Shown piece by piece: positions 1 to 6,502 of a stretch of 9,896 nt of DNA. The DNA is from CAYGZM01 sp964354365. GTDB taxonomy: Bacteria; Planctomycetota; Phycisphaerae; Sedimentisphaerales; Anaerobacaceae. The notes under the pieces are model-generated. The model did no database searches. It had not been told where the DNA came from and saw nothing but the letters and a program-made list of their open reading frames with translations. The DNA is taken from NCBI GenBank assembly GCA_964354365.1, contig CAYGZM010000139.1, positions 1 through 9,896 of the forward strand. The letters are read 5' to 3'. Each line of letters opens with the position of its first letter. Position 1 is the first letter of the stretch. The position numbers and the translations under genes were made by a program.

Positions 1-46
1 GCGAGAAGCCAATGAAGCAGGCAAACTCAGATTCATAGGGCGATAG
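1..46 (+). CDS. fliG: FliG flagellar motor switch protein, C-terminal end only (partial)
   Basis: Reading from base 2, the frame gives REANEAGKLRFIGR and then a TAG stop at 44-46. The gene begins outside the window. A charged helix ending in an E-A-G-K-hydrophobic stretch is how many FliG proteins finish, and fliG directly upstream of fliH is a very common order, so FliG is the likely identity. FliG forms the rotor C-ring face that the MotA stator pushes on. Only 14 residues are visible, so the call rests on context more than on sequence. The stop lies four bases before the fliH start, which indicates co-transcription. Confidence 0.6.
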   Translation, partial: REANEAGKLRFIGR

Positions 47-50
47 CACG

Positions 51-641
51 ATGCCAGGAACGTTGACAGTCCATCTTGACAGGCCGATTGGGTTGACCAA
101 TATCCCCGATCACTATAGTGGCGGCAGCCGGGCCGAGTTGTCCGGCGGCGATGGAGTAGATTCGCAGCCCGGTGTCGAGCAAACTCTGATGCAGGATGTG
201 GAGGCTCAAAGAGCCGCACTTTCCCAGGTGAATCAGGCCCTCAGGGAAGTGACTGCCAAGCTCAACGAATTCTACGAGGCGACGTTTGCGGCGCATAAAG
301 AGGAAATTGCCAGACTTGCGGTGGAGATCGCCCGAAAGATTCTGGCCCAAAAAGTGGAAAACGGGGACTACAAGATAGAACCAATCATAAAAGAGACGCT
401 CAGCAATGCTCCCGTCCATCAGGATGTGGTGGTGCGTTTGAATCCCGCGGACCTTACCGAATGGCAAAAGCTGCGGGAGAATGAGCCGGGCGAAGACTTT
501 AACGAAAGGGGCATCAAGTTTGTTCCGGATGCAAGTATCGGGCGGGCGGAATGCGTGGTCGAAACCCCTAAGGGAATTATCGAATCTTTGATCAACCAGC
601 ATCTGGAGCAAATCGGCAAAGCTCTACGGAAGGTGAAATAA
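51..641 (+). CDS. fliH: FliH, regulator of the flagellar export ATPase
   Basis: A protein of 196 residues. FliH dimers bind FliI, hold it inactive in the cytosol and bring it to the export gate and C-ring. Residues 1-45 are a variable, glycine-rich N-terminus. Residues about 46-105 are a charged helix (AHKEEIARLAVEIARKIL) typical of the FliH/YscL coiled-coil stalk. Residues about 110-196 are the conserved FliI-binding domain, with VVVRLNPADL, the F-V-P-D-x-S-I-G-R-A-E-C segment matching the family pattern DPSL.PGGC.VET, and a final amphipathic helix. The ATG at 51 is preceded by AGGG at 37-40. It sits between fliG and fliI, its usual place. Length is within the family range. Nothing looks broken. 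Confidence 0.93.
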   Translation: MPGTLTVHLDRPIGLTNIPDHYSGGSRAELSGGDGVDSQPGVEQTLMQDVEAQRAALSQVNQALREVTAKLNEFYEATFAAHKEEIARLAVEIARKILAQKVENGDYKIEPIIKETLSNAPVHQDVVVRLNPADLTEWQKLRENEPGEDFNERGIKFVPDASIGRAECVVETPKGIIESLINQHLEQIGKALRKVK

Positions 642-646
642 CATAT

Positions 647-2056
647 ATGGCCAGCACCAAGATTAGGGGCATCCAGGCAGGTCAGAAACCTCTTGACGCC
701 CCGCAGGACAATCCGGTTGACTTTGAGAAGTTTCACTCAGCCCTGCACGCGATGAACCTATTGAACTGCCGTGGTTCGGTTGTTCGGGTGGCGGGCCTGC
801 GGGTGGAATCCAACGGCCCGGCTGTGGGTCTGGGCGAGCTTTGCGGCATTCATATCCGCGACGGTCGGCGCGTGCTGGCCGAAGTGGTGGGCTTCCAGAA
901 CGACCATCTTATCCTGCTTCCGCTGGAATACATAGAAGGCATATCGCGGGGGGACGCGGTGACTACCCGCACAACTCCACGATTCATCACGCTGAGTGAT
1001 GATGTTATGGGCAGAGTGGTGAACGGATTGGGCGAGCCGATCGACGACAAAGGGGCTTTGGCGGGAAGCGATAAAAAGGCCCTGGATGCAGCCAGCCCGC
1101 CGGCGCTGAGCCGGGGAAAGATTACCGAACCGTTGGCCTTGGGGATCAGGTCGCTGGACGGGCTGCTGACATGCGGCAAGGGCCAGAGGCTCGGTATTTT
1201 TGCCGGAAGCGGGGTCGGCAAGAGCGTGCTATTAGGCGATATAGCCAATTCGAGTGATGCATCGGTCAACGTTGTGGCGTTGATAGGCGAACGGGGCCGG
1301 GAAGTGCGCGAGTTTCTCGAAGGAGACCTCGGCGCCGCGGGCCTGGCTCGCAGCGTGGTTGTGGTTGCTTCATCGGACTGCCCTCCGATTCAGCGCGTGA
1401 AGGCGGCATTTGTGGCCGTCACAATCGCCGAATATTTCCGAGACAAGGGCCGAGATGTCCTCTTTATGATGGATTCGCTGACACGTTTCGCCCAGGCCCA
1501 GCGTGAAATAGGGCTGGCCGCCGGTGAGCCGCCGGCGGCAAAGGGCTATTGCCCGAGCGTATTTGCGCTGATGCCAAGACTCATCGAGCGCCTGGGCAGG
1601 ACCAGGACGGGCAGCATAACCGGGATTCTCACGGTTCTGGTTGAAAACGACGACCTTACGGACCCCGTGGCCGACAGCGCCAGGAGCCTGCTCGACGGGC
1701 ACGTGGTATTGTCAAGAAAGCTGGCCGACCGCGGGCATTACCCGGCGGTGGATATTCTCGGAAGCGTGAGCCGGTTGATGCCCGCCGTAACCGGCGAGGC
1801 GCACAAACTCGCGGCCCGGAAGCTGAAAGAGATATATGCGGTCTATAACGACGCCGAGGACCTGATAAACATCGGGGCATTCTCGCCGGGCAGCAATCGA
1901 AGGATCGACGGCGCAATCGCCCTGATCGACAAAATAAACAATTTTCTTATCCAGACGATTCGAGAAAGGACACCTTACCAAGAGACAATCAGGAGGTTAG
2001 TCGGTATTACCCAATCGTGGGACGATCTGTTGAGCGTTCGTCCGGCAAAGAAATAG
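647..2056 (+). CDS. fliI: FliI, flagellum-specific protein-export ATPase
   Basis: A protein of 469 residues, related to the F1-ATPase beta subunit, that forms a hexamer and energises export of rod, hook and filament proteins. An N-terminal beta-barrel domain (about 40-115) precedes the nucleotide-binding domain. The Walker A loop AGSGVGKS is at 186-193 with lysine 192. GERGREVREF at 214-223 carries the catalytic glutamate (E215). Walker B is VLFMMD at 271-276, followed by SLTRFAQAQREIGLAAGEPP, a near-diagnostic FliI stretch. DGHVVLSRKLADRGHYPAVD at 350-369 is also canonical. The first 30 residues are an extension compared with about 440-residue homologues, but no internal ATG is obviously better. 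A purine-rich GGAAGGTGA lies at 628-636. It starts 5 bases after the fliH stop. All catalytic residues are present. Confidence 0.98.
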   Translation: MASTKIRGIQAGQKPLDAPQDNPVDFEKFHSALHAMNLLNCRGSVVRVAGLRVESNGPAVGLGELCGIHIRDGRRVLAEVVGFQNDHLILLPLEYIEGISRGDAVTTRTTPRFITLSDDVMGRVVNGLGEPIDDKGALAGSDKKALDAASPPALSRGKITEPLALGIRSLDGLLTCGKGQRLGIFAGSGVGKSVLLGDIANSSDASVNVVALIGERGREVREFLEGDLGAAGLARSVVVVASSDCPPIQRVKAAFVAVTIAEYFRDKGRDVLFMMDSLTRFAQAQREIGLAAGEPPAAKGYCPSVFALMPRLIERLGRTRTGSITGILTVLVENDDLTDPVADSARSLLDGHVVLSRKLADRGHYPAVDILGSVSRLMPAVTGEAHKLAARKLKEIYAVYNDAEDLINIGAFSPGSNRRIDGAIALIDKINNFLIQTIRERTPYQETIRRLVGITQSWDDLLSVRPAKK

Positions 2057-2074
2057 AGTCAGAGGCTGTCTGCA

Positions 2075-2557
2075 ATGAAACGGTTTGTGTGGCGCCTGCA
2101 GCGCGTCCTCGACGTAAAAACGAAGGAAGAACAGGTAAAGAAAACGGAGCTGCTCAGGCTCACCGAAAGGCTGACGCAAAAACGAAGTGAGCTGCTCATA
2201 GAAAAGAGAATATTGCAGGACATAATCAGGGAGCTGAGCGGCAAAGCCCCTCGTGAGCGTCTGGGCGAGCAGGAGCTCTTCCTGAAACATTCGAGGACAG
2301 CGAACGACCTGATCAGGAAACTTGAAGAGCAGGCCAGACAGCTCGAATTGCAGCAGAGGCAAAAGATCGCCGAAGTCCTGAAGCTAAGGCGGTTCAGAAA
2401 AGGCCTTGAGAAGCTGCGGGCACAGGCAAAGGCGAATTTCATAAGAGAACAGGAAAAACTTGAACAGAAAGAGCTGGATGAAATGGCCGGTATCGGGTTT
2501 GCGAGAAAGAGCGATCCGGTTTTGCGACAGATTACCCAGACCGGAGACGACCAATGA
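2075..2557 (+). CDS. fliJ: FliJ, export-ATPase stalk and chaperone-escort protein
   Basis: A protein of 160 residues that is almost entirely charged helix. FliJ forms an antiparallel coiled coil inserted in the FliI ring, like the F1 gamma subunit, and links the ATPase to FlhA. The N-terminal motif MKRFVWRLQRVLDVKTKEE fits the family opening (F-x-[FW]-x-L-x-x-[VL]-L-x-x-[RK]). Heptad-like leucines run from about 20 to 135. The C-terminal part has E-Q-K-E-L-D-E-M-A, typical of FliJ. Sequence conservation in this family is low, so position right after fliI supports the call. An AGAGG ribosome site lies at 2061-2065. Its stop codon TGA overlaps the next gene's ATG (ATGA at 2554-2557), a sign of translational coupling. 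Confidence 0.88.
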   Translation: MKRFVWRLQRVLDVKTKEEQVKKTELLRLTERLTQKRSELLIEKRILQDIIRELSGKAPRERLGEQELFLKHSRTANDLIRKLEEQARQLELQQRQKIAEVLKLRRFRKGLEKLRAQAKANFIREQEKLEQKELDEMAGIGFARKSDPVLRQITQTGDDQ

Positions 2558-3240
2558 AAAAGAAACTGATAATAATGACAGGGGCGGGTCTTGTGAGCTT
2601 CGCGGGGATGTTTGTTGTGGCGTGGCTTACGGGCAAGACGCCGGCCGGCACGAAAGCGGCCGAGCCGGCAGACTCCAACCAGAGGTCTGAACAGAAGCTG
2701 CCCGAGCCGCAAACGCTTGCGATGGGTCCGGGCACGGCAGACGACGGCCAGCTCAGAAAAACTATGACGGAGAAACAGCTCATGAGCCTCGTTTGCGAGA
2801 TCAGGGACAAGATCCAAGAATACGAAACCAAGCTGCAAGAACTCAAAGTACGCGAGGAACGGCTGCAAGTCGCTCACAACGAGCTGAAAAAGGACATCGA
2901 CGAGCTCAACAACCTGCGAATCGAGCTTACCTCGACCATCGCCGGCCTGAGAGAAGAACGGGACAAGCTGGACAAAACCAGGATTGAGATTGCCAAAACC
3001 GAGCAGGGCAACCTGATATCGATGGCGGCCACTTATGACAAGATGAATCCCGCCAGCGCCGGCACCATACTAACCAATATGAGCAAAGCCAAAACCGGCA
3101 GTCCCAATGACGCCGTAAAGATTCTTCACTATATGGGCGACAGAACCAAGGCCAACCTCCTGGCTGAGCTGGCGAATTCCGAGCCTGTGCTCGCCGCCTA
3201 CTTCTGCCAGAAACTAAAGCAAATAACAGAAGAGAATTAA
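2554..3240 (+). CDS. MotE-like, membrane-anchored coiled-coil protein with MgtE_N-like C-terminal domain
   Basis: A protein of 228 residues. Residues about 5-25 form an N-terminal signal anchor, followed by a low-complexity Pro/Ala linker (about 28-65). A long charged coiled coil spans about 73-150, and a compact C-terminal helical domain about 152-228 contains YDKMNPASAGTIL, an A-V-K-I-L-x-x-M segment and a helix resembling the alpha-helical repeats of the MgtE N-terminal domain. That layout matches MotE, described as the periplasmic chaperone of MotC in rhizobia and as a stator-associated disk protein in Campylobacter. Both the fliJ-side and motA-side positions fit. A GGAG ribosome site is at 2543-2546 and the start overlaps the fliJ stop. 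The exact role here is inferred: probably a periplasmic factor that positions or stabilises stators. An alternative is a generic coiled-coil export accessory protein. Confidence 0.7.
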   Translation: MKKKLIIMTGAGLVSFAGMFVVAWLTGKTPAGTKAAEPADSNQRSEQKLPEPQTLAMGPGTADDGQLRKTMTEKQLMSLVCEIRDKIQEYETKLQELKVREERLQVAHNELKKDIDELNNLRIELTSTIAGLREERDKLDKTRIEIAKTEQGNLISMAATYDKMNPASAGTILTNMSKAKTGSPNDAVKILHYMGDRTKANLLAELANSEPVLAAYFCQKLKQITEEN

Positions 3241-3244
3241 CGCT

Positions 3245-4015
3245 ATGGACTTAGCGACACTATTAGGCGTAATGCTTGGCTTCACAGTTATCGGCTGGGC
3301 AATAATGCTCGGCGGGAGCTGGGTGATATTTGTCGATATGCCATCGGTGGCAATTACCGTCGGAGGCATGTTGTGCGCCACGCTGATACATTTCTCTCTT
3401 CCGCAATTCCTTGGGGTATTCTCAGTGGTCAAGAAAACAATCGTATCGAGGATACCACAACCATCGCATCTGATACAGAAAATGGTGAATTGTGCCGCCA
3501 TCAACCGGCGAGACGGGGCAATCGCCCTGGAGCAGGAAATCAACAAGGTCAACAACACCTTTTTCGCCAAAGGATTACAGATGCTCGTGGATGGGCAAAA
3601 GCCCGAACAGATTCGGGACCTGCTGTCTATGGAGATACAGTATTTACAGGACCGGCACGCGGACGGGAAGAAGATACTTGAATTCATGGGTTCGGCGGCG
3701 CCTGCCTTTGGTATGGTGGGCACGCTCATAGGTCTGGTGCAGATGCTCAAGAATCTCCAGTCTCCGGACCAGATAGGGGCCGGAATGGCGGTAGCCTTGA
3801 TAACGACCTTCTATGGCGCAATCCTTGCAAACCTGATCTTCCTGCCGCTGGCGGGCAAACTTGGTCTCTACTCCAAGGCGGAAACAACTACAAAAGAAAT
3901 GATTATGGAGGGGGTGTGCGCCATTGCCGATGGCGCCAATCCGACGGGCGTCCGCGAGAAAATGCAGATTTTTCTTTCGCAAAGCAAGAGAGAAGAAGTA
4001 AAGGCAAAAGTATAA
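3245..4015 (+). CDS. motA: MotA, flagellar stator channel subunit
   Basis: A protein of 256 residues with four membrane segments (about 3-23, 33-52, 147-168 and 182-203). MotA forms a ring around MotB, and its cytoplasmic loop pushes on FliG. The large loop between the second and third segments contains N-R-R-D-G-x-x-A-L-E at 87-96, corresponding to the conserved Arg and Glu that contact FliG. APAFGMVGTLIGLVQML starts at residue 152 and carries the conserved channel proline P153; a second conserved proline is P201 in PLAGKL. Length and layout are typical of PomA/MotA. No strong Shine-Dalgarno is seen; only GAAGAG lies upstream. Its TAA stop shares one base with the next ATG (TAATG at 4013-4017), so the first motB copy is tightly coupled. 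It is the only motA in the window. Confidence 0.96.
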   Translation: MDLATLLGVMLGFTVIGWAIMLGGSWVIFVDMPSVAITVGGMLCATLIHFSLPQFLGVFSVVKKTIVSRIPQPSHLIQKMVNCAAINRRDGAIALEQEINKVNNTFFAKGLQMLVDGQKPEQIRDLLSMEIQYLQDRHADGKKILEFMGSAAPAFGMVGTLIGLVQMLKNLQSPDQIGAGMAVALITTFYGAILANLIFLPLAGKLGLYSKAETTTKEMIMEGVCAIADGANPTGVREKMQIFLSQSKREEVKAKV

Positions 4016-4731
4016 TGGCAGGTCATAGACGACAGGCATCCGATGGCGGCCCCAGTGCGCCGATTTGGCTGCTGAGCTTCAGCGATTGTATGACAAACCT
4101 GCTGACGTTCTTCGTGCTGCTGGTGACATTCTCTTCTTATGACAACGACGCGCGGGAAAGCATTCGAGCGCTGGGCAAGGTTATGCGCAAGACTTTCCCC
4201 GGTTTTACCAAGTCAGACCCGAGCGACAATAGCGCCATTGTGCCCACAAACCAAATTTGGGCTATGGAGGAACCAGCTTCTGGTTCCGAAAAACCATCCA
4301 TCACAACAACATCCAACGCAACTGAAGGCGTCTTAAGAGCTCTTCCTGAAACACCCGGATACAAAGACTGCAGGGTGCTTCTAATGCCGTCCAAAAGAGT
4401 CTTTCTGGGCAAGAGCATGGTTCTTTCACCCGAGGGGCGGCATATTACGGCCTTAATAGCTTCATTCCTGAAAGACGCGCCCGGCAGAGTCGTGGTCAGC
4501 GAACACGGGCCGGACGCCGACAGCACCGACGCACATACGGGCCTGTCACGCGCGTGGGCCGTGGTTGAGGTTTTGAAGGCACAGCAAGGCCTCGATCTTA
4601 ATCGTTGCAGCATTTCGACGGCAAGCACCCTTACGGCCAAAGAGCTCGGCGAGAATGACTCTCCATCAGGACAACAACGAGATGAACGCGTGCTCGAAAT
4701 CGTTTTAGTGGGACGGAGTGTGCAAGATTGA
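4015..4731 (+). CDS. motB: MotB-type stator protein, copy 1
   Basis: A protein of 238 residues. The N-terminus S-A-P-I-W-L-L-S-F-S-D-C-M-T leads into a single membrane helix (about 17-39), with D24 at the position of the essential ion-binding aspartate. A plug/linker segment (about 42-118) follows, then an OmpA-like domain (about 119-234) recognisable by V-L-S-P-E-G-R, an S-E-H-G-P-D-A-D stretch, L-S-R-A-W-A-V-V-E-V-L and L-E-I-V-L-V. The peptidoglycan-binding GHTD and NxxLxxxRA motifs are degenerate, though arginine R179 is kept. The start chosen overlaps the motA stop by one base. An upstream in-frame ATG at 3916 would lie inside motA and add unrelated residues. A short palindrome is read through at residues 85-91. 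MotB anchors the stator to the cell wall and supplies the ion site. Confidence 0.88.
   Translation: MAGHRRQASDGGPSAPIWLLSFSDCMTNLLTFFVLLVTFSSYDNDARESIRALGKVMRKTFPGFTKSDPSDNSAIVPTNQIWAMEEPASGSEKPSITTTSNATEGVLRALPETPGYKDCRVLLMPSKRVFLGKSMVLSPEGRHITALIASFLKDAPGRVVVSEHGPDADSTDAHTGLSRAWAVVEVLKAQQGLDLNRCSISTASTLTAKELGENDSPSGQQRDERVLEIVLVGRSVQD
4269..4287. repeat. Perfect 8-bp palindrome inside motB copy 1
   Basis: GGAACCAG (4269-4276), a CTT loop, then CTGGTTCC (4280-4287). It encodes part of the linker between the membrane helix and the OmpA-like domain. There is no following T tract, so it is not a standard terminator. It is seen directly in the sequence; its function is unknown. Confidence 0.6.
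4715..4718 (+). promoter_or_regulatory. Ribosome binding site supporting a TTG start
   Basis: GGAG lies nine bases before the TTG at 4728, inside the end of the first motB copy. It supports TTG as the true start of the second copy, because the downstream protein already matches MotB from its first residues and no ATG or GTG precedes the membrane helix. Confidence 0.6.
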
Positions 4732-5480
4732 GCCGAGTACAAAGACCACCAGATGAAGGCCCACAAGTACCCGTGTGGATAATCACGTTTTCAGATATGA
4801 TCACATTGCTGCTGACATTCTTCGTTCTTATAGTGAGTATGGGAAAAGTACGTGATGATACACTTTTCGACCAGGGACGAGCCTTCTTTATGTTACAATC
4901 ATTCAAAGCCGGCTTCGGATTCCGGGAAGCCATCGACTTGGGAAATCCCAAAACCAAATACTATGCGGAAGACCCGGAAGTAATCGATGGCAGAACCATC
5001 GCCGACAAGGAAGAAAAAAGGCGGCGGGTATTTAATACATTAAGCCAGACAATGAGAACCTTGTCTTCCCAAGCGCCGGCTGAAAAAGCCGGCTTCACAA
5101 TTGCCGATATATCGTTTGCCTCCGGCCGCACAGACCTCGATGAACGCGCAAAGCAATACCTCGCCCAATTTTCCCTCGACATCCAAAATAGTCTCAATCC
5201 CGAGACTGATATGCTTTATATCCAGGGTCTTGCAGGCGAGCAGACCCCGGAACAGCAGCAGTGGATACTATCCGCCAAACGCGCCCAGACCGTCGCCGAT
5301 TTCCTGCAAAAAACCCTTGCTTCAACCACAGAAAATCAAACATCCCGCTCGTTATCAAGCAAACAACCACAATGGCGTATATTCTGGTGGGGAGCCGGCC
5401 CCGGAGGAGACTGGGTGAAAGGCGAGAGAACAATTTCAGAAAACCTTCATATCCTGATAGCAGTAGTCAGAAAAGAATAG
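4728..5480 (+). CDS. motB: MotB-type stator protein, copy 2 (TTG start)
   Basis: A protein of 250 residues starting with TTG, whose start overlaps the previous stop (TTGA at 4728-4731). Residues 12-36 read G-P-Q-V-P-V-W-I-I-T-F-S-D-M-I-T-L-L-L-T-F-F-V-L-I, a MotB/PomB membrane helix with the ion-binding aspartate at D23. A linker (about 40-120) leads to an OmpA-like domain (about 121-248) with I-S-F-A-S-G-R-T-D-L, QWILSAKRAQTVADFL at 178-193 and a C-terminal strand I-L-I-A-V-V. R185 matches the conserved diaminopimelate-binding arginine. The aspartate expected 15 residues earlier (GHTD) is G170 instead, and the usual Asn of NxxLxxxRA is Gln178. This is a distinct paralogue of the first copy, not a simple duplicate: outside the membrane helix the two are very different. 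A perfect GCCGGCT/AGCCGGC hairpin (5075-5093) lies just before the OmpA-like part. Confidence 0.88.
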   Translation: MSRVQRPPDEGPQVPVWIITFSDMITLLLTFFVLIVSMGKVRDDTLFDQGRAFFMLQSFKAGFGFREAIDLGNPKTKYYAEDPEVIDGRTIADKEEKRRRVFNTLSQTMRTLSSQAPAEKAGFTIADISFASGRTDLDERAKQYLAQFSLDIQNSLNPETDMLYIQGLAGEQTPEQQQWILSAKRAQTVADFLQKTLASTTENQTSRSLSSKQPQWRIFWWGAGPGGDWVKGERTISENLHILIAVVRKE

Positions 5481-5756
5481 TCGATTATCGACCGTTGTTC
5501 GCTTATCTGTATTACGCGAAGTAGTTGACTCGTGCTGTCATCCCTACGACATCGATCGTTCGACGTGTGCCGGAGCACTATGTATGGTGGATTTATGCGC
5601 ATGTCAAGTTTTTCGACAAGGTGCTACAGGTGATTGCACGCACGAAATCGCGGTTTTCGGAGTCTTTGCAGCGGTCATGTCGTTTAGGTACGCCATTTGC
5701 TCCCTGATTAGCCTTAGTGAAATGGTATATCAGTGTTTCCCGGCGTGGCGGTGTAT
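5481..5756. other. Non-coding interval between motB copy 2 and fliO
   Basis: This 276-base interval breaks an otherwise compact operon. A short palindrome GTCGAT-T-ATCGAC spans the motB stop (5480-5492). A 60-codon frame at 5525-5707 has no recognisable domain and no clear ribosome site; I do not call it a gene. A promoter-like pair on the minus strand lies at 5579-5607. GTGC-CGGA-GCAC near 5563-5574 is a weak hairpin. I find no terminator with a T tract and no convincing forward promoter for fliO. Confidence 0.5.
5579..5607 (-). promoter_or_regulatory. Candidate sigma70-type promoter facing motB copy 2
   Basis: On the minus strand, TTGACA (5607-5602) is followed after exactly 17 bases by TACATA (5584-5579). 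The -35 box is a perfect consensus match, while the -10 box is only partial. Transcription would run antisense into the second motB gene, where I see no minus-strand gene. A chance match or a relic of a lost element is possible. Confidence 0.3.
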
Positions 5757-6494
5757 ATGATACGAATCATTGCTTTTCTGATGGCCGTTATGTGCGGCAG
5801 CACGGGCGCGGCTGAGTCTCCAAACGCCCCTTTTTTCGCACAGACCGGCTCGGCGAGACCGGCCCGACCGAATGATTCAGGCGCCTGCTTCGGGGGGAGC
5901 TCATCGACAACGTGCGGCCTCAGCGCGCCTTTGCCGGCGGGCTGCCCGCCAGCCACGGGCGGGACGCCCGTGCCACTCGCCCAGGATTCACTTTCCAGGG
6001 CCGGCACATCGGCGGACGGGGTCACGCGAAAGCCGTCAATCGCGTTTGGAGGCGTGTCGAACGACCCCAATTCTTCGTCGTCAACGTCCACCGGGGCGGG
6101 CACTCGTGAGCTATTCTTCAAGATGATGCTCTCGGTCTTGCTCGTTGTTGGCCTCGGAGCGGCGGCAATCTACGCATCAAAAAAGCTTATGGGCAGAATT
6201 GCGAACCTGCCCGGCAAACGCATCAAGGTTGTGGAGACCGCCTATCTCGGCCCTCGAAAGGCAGTTCACCTGCTCAGAATAGGCGATCTCTGGATTCTCG
6301 TAGGAAGCACTAACGAGAATATCACGAAGCTCGCCGAGCTGACAAGCGATGCAGTGATACAGGACAAGGTCTTTGCCGATGGCCGTGGTCGTGCGGAAAG
6401 CCAGGATATGGGGCTTTGTGCCCAATTCGCCGCGAGGTCGGAATCCGGCGAGGTACTGATGGATTTATCAGCTCCGTACAAAGAAAAGAATTGA
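5757..6494 (+). CDS. fliO: FliO, flagellar export-gate assembly protein
   Basis: A protein of 245 residues from the ATG at 5757, chosen because a signal peptide (1-19, MIRIIAFLMAVMCGSTGAAE) begins there and GGCGG lies five bases upstream. A GTG at 5733 would add eight residues but has no ribosome site. Residues 20-117 are a long, Pro/Ser/Gly-rich region predicted to be extracytoplasmic. A membrane helix follows at about 119-139 (MMLSVLLVVGLGAAAIYA), then the conserved FliO domain at about 153-195 with I-K-V-V-E-T-A-Y-L-G-P-R-K-A-V-H-L-L-R-I-G and W-I-L-V-G-S-T-N-E-N-I. FliO helps the FliP ring assemble. The odd feature is a REP-like double palindrome read in frame at about residues 59-73, which helps explain the enlarged N-terminal region; enteric FliO is much shorter. 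Confidence 0.88.
   Translation: MIRIIAFLMAVMCGSTGAAESPNAPFFAQTGSARPARPNDSGACFGGSSSTTCGLSAPLPAGCPPATGGTPVPLAQDSLSRAGTSADGVTRKPSIAFGGVSNDPNSSSSTSTGAGTRELFFKMMLSVLLVVGLGAAAIYASKKLMGRIANLPGKRIKVVETAYLGPRKAVHLLRIGDLWILVGSTNENITKLAELTSDAVIQDKVFADGRGRAESQDMGLCAQFAARSESGEVLMDLSAPYKEKN
5933..5973. repeat. REP-like double palindrome inside fliO
   Basis: Two adjacent palindromes: GGCGGGC-T-GCCCGCC (5936-5950), and CACGGGCG-GGA-CGCCCGTG (5954-5972), a perfect 8-bp stem with a three-base loop. In another frame the second arm reads S-H-G-R-D-A-R-A-T, a peptide I recall as a common translation artefact of an intergenic repeat in Planctomycetota and related genomes. Here it is translated as part of FliO (about residues 59-73) without breaking the frame. 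That it is a genome-wide repeat is from memory and needs a whole-genome search. Confidence 0.72.
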
Positions 6495-6502
6495 AGGCGC
6501 AA

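Noticed and set aside
1527..1538. GCCGCCGGCGGC palindrome in fliI
   Set aside because: It encodes part of the strongly conserved G-E-P-P-A stretch, so protein constraint and codon choice explain it.
2059..2877. Long minus-strand open frame opposite fliJ and the MotE-like gene
   Set aside because: Its product is low-complexity Ser/Arg/Leu sequence typical of the antisense of coiled-coil genes; no family resemblance.
3916..4014. Earlier ATG for motB copy 1
   Set aside because: It lies inside motA and adds 33 residues unlike MotB; the ATG at 4015 places the membrane helix correctly and overlaps the motA stop.
5525..5707. A possible 60-residue protein between motB copy 2 and fliO
   Set aside because: No recognisable domain, no ribosome site, and no ATG at a sensible place; probably a chance frame.
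6416..6502. Earlier ATG for fliP
   Set aside because: It lies inside fliO and would put charged residues before the signal peptide; the ATG at 6503 has a GAAGG site.
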